Assembly (NCBI RefSeq): GCF_009905435.1
Contig: NZ_JAAAMT010000015.1
Location: forward strand, 1-64,000
Source: Pseudomonas sp. R5(2019)
GTDB taxonomy: Bacteria; Pseudomonadota; Gammaproteobacteria; Pseudomonadales; Pseudomonadaceae
Direction: 5' to 3'
Length of the DNA: 64,000 bases
The translations under genes were made by a program, and so were the position numbers. Below are positions 59,311-64,000 of this stretch, one piece after another. Within the stretch, counting starts at the first letter, position 1. Each line of letters begins with the position of its first letter. Below the pieces are notes generated by a model, which was not told where the DNA came from, ran no database searches, and saw nothing but the letters and a program-made list of their open reading frames with translations.

Positions 59311-60012
59311 ATGAGCACCACCGATACCACCAATGGCCTGAGCAGCTCGGTTTTGACCTCGCTGCAAAAGCAGACCGCCACCACCAACAGCAGCAGCGGC
59401 ACTGCTGGCAGCGCCCTGGGCAAGGACGCGTTTCTGCAATTGCTGGTGACCCAGATGCAGAACCAGAACCCGCTGGACCCTCAGGATAACGGCGAGTTCG
59501 TAGCCCAGTTGGCGCAGTTCAGCAGCCTGGAAAGCATGCAGTCGCTCAATGATTCGGTGAACTCCATCTTGAGCTCCTACCAGTCATCCCAGGCGCTGCA
59601 AGCGTCGTCGCTGGTGGGCCGCAGTGTGATCGTGCAGACCGACAACTCGGTGGTCGACACCAGCAAAGGCATGAGCGGCTCGATCAATCTGACCTCGTCC
59701 AGCACCGGCACCACCGTGGGGGTGTACGACAGCGAAGGCGAGCTGGTGCGCACCCTTGACCTGGGAACCCAGGCCGCCGGCAAGGTCGACTTCAGCTGGG
59801 ATGGCAAGGACGGCGACGGCGAAGTGCTCGATGCCGGCACCTACACCTTCAAGGCCAGCGCCACCATCGACGGTGTCGCGACCGCCATGACCACCAACCT
59901 GCCAGCCACGGTCAACAGCGTGACCATGGGCACCAATGGCGGGGAAATGATGCTGAACCTTGCAGGCCTGGGCAGCGTCGCCCTGTCGAAAGTTCAAACC
60001 ATTGGAATCTAG
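59311..60012 (+). CDS. flgD: Flagellar hook capping protein FlgD
   Basis: 233 residues. Ser/Thr-rich N-terminus, then the export/cap motif GKDAFLQLLVTQMQNQNPLDPQDNGEFVAQLAQFSSLE. The C-terminal FlgD Ig/tudor-like part includes DFSWDGKDGDGEVLDAGTYTF. It scaffolds hook polymerisation by FlgE, encoded next. Confidence 0.96.
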   Translation: MSTTDTTNGLSSSVLTSLQKQTATTNSSSGTAGSALGKDAFLQLLVTQMQNQNPLDPQDNGEFVAQLAQFSSLESMQSLNDSVNSILSSYQSSQALQASSLVGRSVIVQTDNSVVDTSKGMSGSINLTSSSTGTTVGVYDSEGELVRTLDLGTQAAGKVDFSWDGKDGDGEVLDAGTYTFKASATIDGVATAMTTNLPATVNSVTMGTNGGEMMLNLAGLGSVALSKVQTIGI

Positions 60013-60040
60013 CGCCGATTAACGCGGCAGGAGTGAGAGC

Positions 60041-61360
60041 ATGTCCTTCAATATCGGCCTGAGCGGTATCACCGCTGCCAACAAGGCGTTGAATGTTACC
60101 GGCAACAACATCGCCAACGTTGCTACCACAGGCTTCAAAGCCTCTCGTGTCCAGTTTGCGGACCAGTATGCAGCGTCGATTCGCGCGACGACGGGCAAGA
60201 CCACCGTGGGTAGCGGTGTGACGGCTGCGTCGGTGTCCCAGCTGTTCGGCCAGGGCAATATTGGCACCACGGGCCAAAGCCTGGACCTGGCCATCAACGG
60301 CAGTGGTTTTTTCGTGCTCGATAACAACGGCTCGAAAGTCTATACCCGCGCCGGCGCGTTCTACAGCGACAAGCAAGGCTACGTGGTTGATGTCACTGGC
60401 AACAACCTGCAGGGTTATGGCGTGGACGCCAACGGCACCGTGATTCCGGGTGCGTTGACTAACCTGCAGATCGACACCTCGAACATCTCGCCCAAAAGCA
60501 CCGGCACCATCGCTGAAACAATGAACCTCAACTCCAGTGCCACCCAGCCAACCGTTTCGCCGTTCGACCCGGCCACGGTCAACAGCTACAACTACACCTT
60601 CAACACCGATGTCTACGACAGCCAGGGCAACATTCACCAGATGAACCAGTATTTCGTCAAGGATGCGGCCGCCAACGCCTGGACGATGTACACCACCATC
60701 GACGGTCGCAATCCTGCGGATCCGACAAGCAGCACGCCGCTGGTCAATACCCTGAATTTCAAGTCTGACGGCTCCATTGATGCCGCCAGCATGACCGCCG
60801 GAGCGGTCGCCGGCGGCATGGCTATCAACGACAACAAAACCTTCAGCCTCACCGGTTGGGTTCCGGCCGTGAAGCAGGAAGATGGAACGTGGATAGCCAA
60901 TGGTGCTGCCTCCAATGCCACGGGGCTGACGCTCGATATGCTGGCCGCCACCCAATACAACTCCACTTCAGCAGTGACCGCCAAGTCTCAGGATGGCTAT
61001 GCGACCGGTGAGCTGGCCGGGTTGACGGTGGACAGCAGTGGTGTGCTGTTCGCCAACTTCACCAACGGCCAGGACAAGGCCATTGGCCAGGTCGCGATGG
61101 CCATTTTCGCCAACAACCAGGGCCTGACGCCGGTTGGCGGGACCAACTGGAAAGAGTCCTTCTCCTCGGGCGTGCCCGTGGTCGGTGTGCCGAACGCCGG
61201 CACCATGGGTGAAATCGCCTCGGGTGCACTGGAAGACTCTAACGTTGAGCTGACCAGCGAACTGGTCGACCTGATCAAGGCGCAGAGCAACTACCAGGCG
61301 AACGCCAAGACTATCTCCACTGAAAGCACCATCATGCAGACCATCATTCAGATGACCTGA
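60041..61360 (+). CDS. flgE: Flagellar hook protein FlgE
   Basis: 439 residues. N-terminal SGITAANKALNVTGNNIANVATTGFK and C-terminal DLIKAQSNYQANAKTISTESTIMQT are the conserved D0 helices. The middle is a variable surface domain (Ala/Asn/Thr-rich). AGGAG precedes the ATG. Last gene before the nested repeat at 61367. Confidence 0.96.
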   Translation: MSFNIGLSGITAANKALNVTGNNIANVATTGFKASRVQFADQYAASIRATTGKTTVGSGVTAASVSQLFGQGNIGTTGQSLDLAINGSGFFVLDNNGSKVYTRAGAFYSDKQGYVVDVTGNNLQGYGVDANGTVIPGALTNLQIDTSNISPKSTGTIAETMNLNSSATQPTVSPFDPATVNSYNYTFNTDVYDSQGNIHQMNQYFVKDAAANAWTMYTTIDGRNPADPTSSTPLVNTLNFKSDGSIDAASMTAGAVAGGMAINDNKTFSLTGWVPAVKQEDGTWIANGAASNATGLTLDMLAATQYNSTSAVTAKSQDGYATGELAGLTVDSSGVLFANFTNGQDKAIGQVAMAIFANNQGLTPVGGTNWKESFSSGVPVVGVPNAGTMGEIASGALEDSNVELTSELVDLIKAQSNYQANAKTISTESTIMQTIIQMT

Positions 61361-61366
61361 TGAGGG

Positions 61367-61540
61367 TGTCAGTTAAGGCATAGATTCTGTGGGAGCGGAT
61401 TTATCCGCGAATGATGACGACGCGCAATGCCTGAAAAACCGCGGTGTCTGGATTCGCGGATAAATCCGCTCCCACATTAGGTATTGTGTCGTTCAATGCC
61501 TTAACTGACCGGCATTGGGGCAAGCCCGGCTCCTGCACGG
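61367..61540. repeat. Nested palindrome: REPIN inside a CAGTTAAGG inverted repeat
   Basis: The inner REPIN GTGGGAGCGGATTTATCCGC spans 61388-61476. The outer right arm, reversed, reads GCAGGAGCCGGGCTTGCC...AATGCCGGTCAGTTAAGG-CATTGAACGACACAATACC. The left arm is short (GTGTCAGTTAAGGCATAGA). GAACGACACAATACC matches GAACGACGCAACACC at 44.67 kb, so the two outer elements share ancestry. Confidence 0.85.
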
Positions 61541-61569
61541 ATATCGAGTTCACACCGCCAGCAAGCGCC

Positions 61570-61749
61570 ATGACCAAAATCATCACCGCCGCACTCCTGC
61601 TTCTAACCCTCCAGGCCCAAGCCGCCCCAGCCCCCTTCTTCCGCTGGCAAAGCCTCGCCACCGGCCGCTACCTGTGCGCGCAAGTCGACCCCGGCAAAGG
61701 CTGGATGAAATTCGCCGGCCCCTTCAACAACGCCGGTTGCCGCCCATAA
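61570..61749 (+). CDS. Small secreted protein inside the flg locus, unknown function
   Basis: 59 residues. The signal peptide is cleaved near residue 18 (AQA before APAPFF). The mature 41 residues (FFRWQSLATGRYLCAQVDPGKGWMKFAGPFNNAGCRP) contain two Cys and several Trp/Phe, suggesting a tiny disulfide-bonded fold. No clear ribosome site is visible. It lies between the nested repeat and the flgF promoter, same strand as flg genes. I do not recognise a family; it may be specific to this lineage. Confidence 0.55.
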   Translation: MTKIITAALLLLTLQAQAAPAPFFRWQSLATGRYLCAQVDPGKGWMKFAGPFNNAGCRP

Positions 61750-61849
61750 GCGGCGAGCCTCTTGCCGCTGGCGGCAAACCACCGCCGTTTTACCGACGCT
61801 CTCCCGCTCCTGAAAACCATCAAAGCCCCGAAATACGAGGCTTTCCCAA

Positions 61850-61867
61850 GTTGGTTCGATATTTGCT
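61850..61867 (+). promoter_or_regulatory. Sigma-54 promoter match before flgF
   Basis: TTGGTTCGATATTTGCT keeps GG (61853) and GC (61865) at 10-base spacing and matches TTGG-N2-CG-N4-TTGCT. The predicted start lies about 33 bases before flgF. Confidence 0.75.
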
Positions 61868-61910
61868 ATGTCCATGGCAAAGCGACAGCCGTTGGTGAAA
61901 GGAGTGCGTT

Positions 61911-62651
61911 GTGGACAAGATGCTTTACGTGGCGATGACCGGTGCCAGCCAGAATGCGCTGGCGCAAAAGGCCCACGCCAACAATCTGGCGAACATTTCC
62001 ACCAGTGGCTTCCAGCGCGACCTGGAGCAGGCCCGCTCGATGCCGGTGTTCGGCGACGGCCATCCGGCCCGCGCCTATGCCCTGACCGAACGGCCCGCCA
62101 CTGACTTCACCCCCGGCGCGCTGCAGGAAACCGGTCGTGACCTGGACGTTGCCATTGGCGGCAATGGCTGGATTGCGGTGCAGACCCCGGATGGCGGCGA
62201 AGGCTATGTGCGCACCGCCAGCATGAACATCGACGCCTTGGGCGTGCTGCGGGCCGGCAACGGCATGCCGGTCATGGGCAACGGTGGCCCGATTGCCGTG
62301 CCGCCCGAGCAGAAGGTCGAGGTCGGCGAAGACGGCACCATCAGCATCCGCGCCCTGGGCGAAGGCCCACGGGTGATGGCCGAGGTCGACCGCATCAAGC
62401 TGGTCAACCCGGACCTGAAAAACATGACCAAAGGCCCCGACGGCATGATCCACACCAAGGACGGCCAGCCCGCCCAGGCCGATGCCGGCGTGCGCGTGGT
62501 GTCGGGGTTTCTGGAAGCGAGCAACGTCAATGCCGTCGAGGAAATGACCTCGGTGCTGGCGCTGTCGCGGCAATTCGAGCTGCACATCAAAATGATGACC
62601 ACAGCCAAGGAAGGCGACGAAGCCATGGCGCGTGTTTTGCAGATCGGCTAA
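61911..62651 (+). CDS. flgF: Flagellar rod protein FlgF
   Basis: 246 residues. N-terminal YVAMTGASQNALAQKAHANNLANISTSGFQ and C-terminal SNVNAVEEMTSVLALSRQFELHIKMM are rod signatures. The start is a GTG at 61911: AAAGGAG lies 6 bases before it, and the first in-frame ATG (61920) is too far from any ribosome site. First gene of flgFGH behind its own sigma-54 match. Confidence 0.95.
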   Translation: MDKMLYVAMTGASQNALAQKAHANNLANISTSGFQRDLEQARSMPVFGDGHPARAYALTERPATDFTPGALQETGRDLDVAIGGNGWIAVQTPDGGEGYVRTASMNIDALGVLRAGNGMPVMGNGGPIAVPPEQKVEVGEDGTISIRALGEGPRVMAEVDRIKLVNPDLKNMTKGPDGMIHTKDGQPAQADAGVRVVSGFLEASNVNAVEEMTSVLALSRQFELHIKMMTTAKEGDEAMARVLQIG

Positions 62652-62695
62652 TCAACAGATTGAGTGCCTTGAAACAGGCACGATAGGAGAACAGC

Positions 62696-63481
62696 ATGCT
62701 TCCGGCTCTTTGGGTCAGCAAGACAGGCCTGTCCGCCCAGGACATGAACCTGACCACCATTTCCAACAACCTGGCCAACGTGTCCACCACCGGCTTCAAG
62801 CGTGATCGCGCCGAGTTCCAGGACTTGCTGTACCAGGTGCGCCGCCAGCCGGGCGGCCAGTCGACCCAGGACAGCGAGCTGCCCTCCGGCCTGCAACTGG
62901 GCACCGGTGTGCGCATCGTCGGCACCCAGAAAAACTTCACCGCCGGCAGCCTGCAAACCACCGATCAGCCGCTGGACATGGCCATCAACGGCCGTGGCTT
63001 TTTCCAGGTCCTGCAGCCCGATGGCACCGTTTCGTACACCCGTGACGGTACCTTCCACCTGAACTCCGATGGCCAGATCGTCACCGCCAGCGGCATGGCC
63101 CTGGAACCTGCGATCGTCGTCCCCAACGAAGCCCAGACCTTCACCGTCGGCCAGGACGGCACCGTCTCGATCACCACCGCCGGCAACCCTGCCTCGCAAG
63201 TGATCGGCAACCTGCAAACCGCCGACTTCATCAACCCGGCCGGCCTGCAGGCCATCGGCGGCAACCTGTTCCTGGAAACCGCCGCCAGCGGAGCGCCGCA
63301 AGTCGGTACCCCAGGCCTGAACGGTTTCGGCACCACGCTGCAGAACACCCTGGAAAACTCCAACGTCAGCACCGTTGAAGAGCTGGTGAACATGATCACC
63401 ACCCAGCGTGCCTACGAGATGAACTCCAAGGTGATTTCCACCGCCGACCAGATGCTCTCGTTCGTCACTCAAAATCTGTAA
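62696..63481 (+). CDS. flgG: Flagellar distal rod protein FlgG
   Basis: 261 residues, exactly typical. N-terminal [31 protein letters not shown] and C-terminal [28 protein letters not shown]. Distal rod joined to the hook. AGGAG lies before the ATG. Confidence 0.97.
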   Translation: MLPALWVSKTGLSAQDMNLTTISNNLANVSTTGFKRDRAEFQDLLYQVRRQPGGQSTQDSELPSGLQLGTGVRIVGTQKNFTAGSLQTTDQPLDMAINGRGFFQVLQPDGTVSYTRDGTFHLNSDGQIVTASGMALEPAIVVPNEAQTFTVGQDGTVSITTAGNPASQVIGNLQTADFINPAGLQAIGGNLFLETAASGAPQVGTPGLNGFGTTLQNTLENSNVSTVEELVNMITTQRAYEMNSKVISTADQMLSFVTQNL

Positions 63482-63512
63482 CCGAAGCCTGCTACGCCGC
63501 GAGGTCTGTGTC

Positions 63513-64000
63513 ATGAGTCGCTTGTTGTCTGTTCTTGCCCTGGGTGCGGCGGCCTTGCTGGCCGGTTGCGTCAGCCCGCCACCGAAACCGGACGACCCGT
63601 ATTACGCGCCGGTGTTGCCGCGCACGCCGTTGCCGGCGGCGGCCAACAATGGCTCGATTTACCAGGCCGGTTTCGAGCAGAACATGTACGGCGACCGCAA
63701 GGCGTTCCGGGTCGGTGACATCATCACCATCACCCTGAACGAAAAGACCCAGGCCAGCAAAAACGCAGGCTCGCAGATCGCCAAGAACAGTGACGCCAGT
63801 ATCGGCCTGACCTCGCTGTTCGGCGCTGGGGTGTCGACCAACAACCCGTTCGGCAGTGGCGACTTGAGTCTGGACGCCAGCTACAGCGGTAGCCGCGCGA
63901 CCAAGGGCGACAGCAAGGCGGCCCAGGGCAATACCCTGATCGGCTCGGTCACTGTGACCGTGGCAGACGTGCTGCCCAACGGCATCCTGGCCGTACGCGG
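63513..64000 (+). CDS. flgH: Flagellar L-ring protein FlgH (3' truncated by window)
   Basis: The first 162 codons are present and the frame is open to the window end. A lipoprotein signal with lipobox LAGC (Cys19) is followed by [44 protein letters not shown] and [12 protein letters not shown]-ring lipoprotein in the outer membrane. GAGG is upstream of the ATG; 31 bases after flgG. Confidence 0.95.
   Translation, partial: MSRLLSVLALGAAALLAGCVSPPPKPDDPYYAPVLPRTPLPAAANNGSIYQAGFEQNMYGDRKAFRVGDIITITLNEKTQASKNAGSQIAKNSDASIGLTSLFGAGVSTNNPFGSGDLSLDASYSGSRATKGDSKAAQGNTLIGSVTVTVADVLPNGILAVR

Noticed and set aside
58200..59423. A long minus-strand frame opposite flgB and flgC
   Set aside because: Antisense to certain flagellar genes and composed of low-complexity residues.

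Overview
The window reads as the chromosome of a fluorescent-group Pseudomonas. Gene order matches the P. aeruginosa locus acsA-aotJQMOP-argR-aruCFGDB-aruE-alaS-lysC-rsmA-tRNAs-mgtE, and the bkd and flg operons have Pseudomonas-type content. Core genes are GC-rich. REP/REPIN-type palindromic repeats of several classes sit between genes. No CRISPR array, integrase, intact insertion sequence or phage gene was seen. All statements come from reading the sequence; no database search was possible.

Layout. 1-1408: 3' end of acetyl-CoA synthetase. 1965-7219: arginine/ornithine ABC importer (aotJQMOP) and its AraC-type regulator argR. 7600-15237: arginine succinyltransferase pathway (aruC, F, G, D, B, a small His-rich protein, aruE), with ArgR half-site matches upstream of aotJ and aruC. 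15330-16103 (minus): a stand-alone lumazine synthase behind an FMN riboswitch. 16334-21305: alaS, lysC, rsmA, tRNA-Ser and three tandem tRNA-Arg. 21720-25077: mgtE, amrZ, phnN and two small membrane proteins. 25422: tRNA-Arg(CCT).

25499-about 43260: an accessory block with less GC-biased codon use, starting just after tRNA-Arg(CCT). It encodes a sugar-porter MFS protein, an OprB-like porin, a TPR protein, a DUF2986-like protein, a DABB protein, an intradiol (probably hydroxyquinol) dioxygenase, two paralogous LysR regulators, a maleylacetate reductase, and an operon with a TIM-barrel isomerase/dehydratase-like enzyme, an inositol-dehydrogenase-like enzyme, a second Gfo/Idh enzyme and a ChvE-GguA-GguB sugar ABC importer. 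No aromatic hydroxylase is present to make hydroxyquinol. My inference is that hydroxyquinol may be formed by oxidation and dehydration of a cyclitol (deoxyinositol) or released from a glycoside, then cleaved to maleylacetate and reduced to 3-oxoadipate. This is the best candidate for an undescribed system here.

43276-53504: a DUF2459-type lipoprotein, a small secreted protein, the branched-chain keto acid dehydrogenase operon (bkdA1-bkdA2-bkdB-lpdV, minus) with divergent bkdR, a glutamine-synthetase-family gamma-glutamylation enzyme and an MFS transporter. 53520-64000: flagellar/chemotaxis region, with flgM-flgN-flgZ and flgA on minus and cheV, cheR, flgBCDE and flgFGH (flgH cut by the window end) on plus. 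Sigma-54 and sigma-28 promoter matches outline the usual flagellar hierarchy. Three intergenic spaces (44.5, 58.1 and 61.4 kb) carry a nested palindrome: a REPIN lying inside a longer inverted repeat built on CAGTTAAGG.
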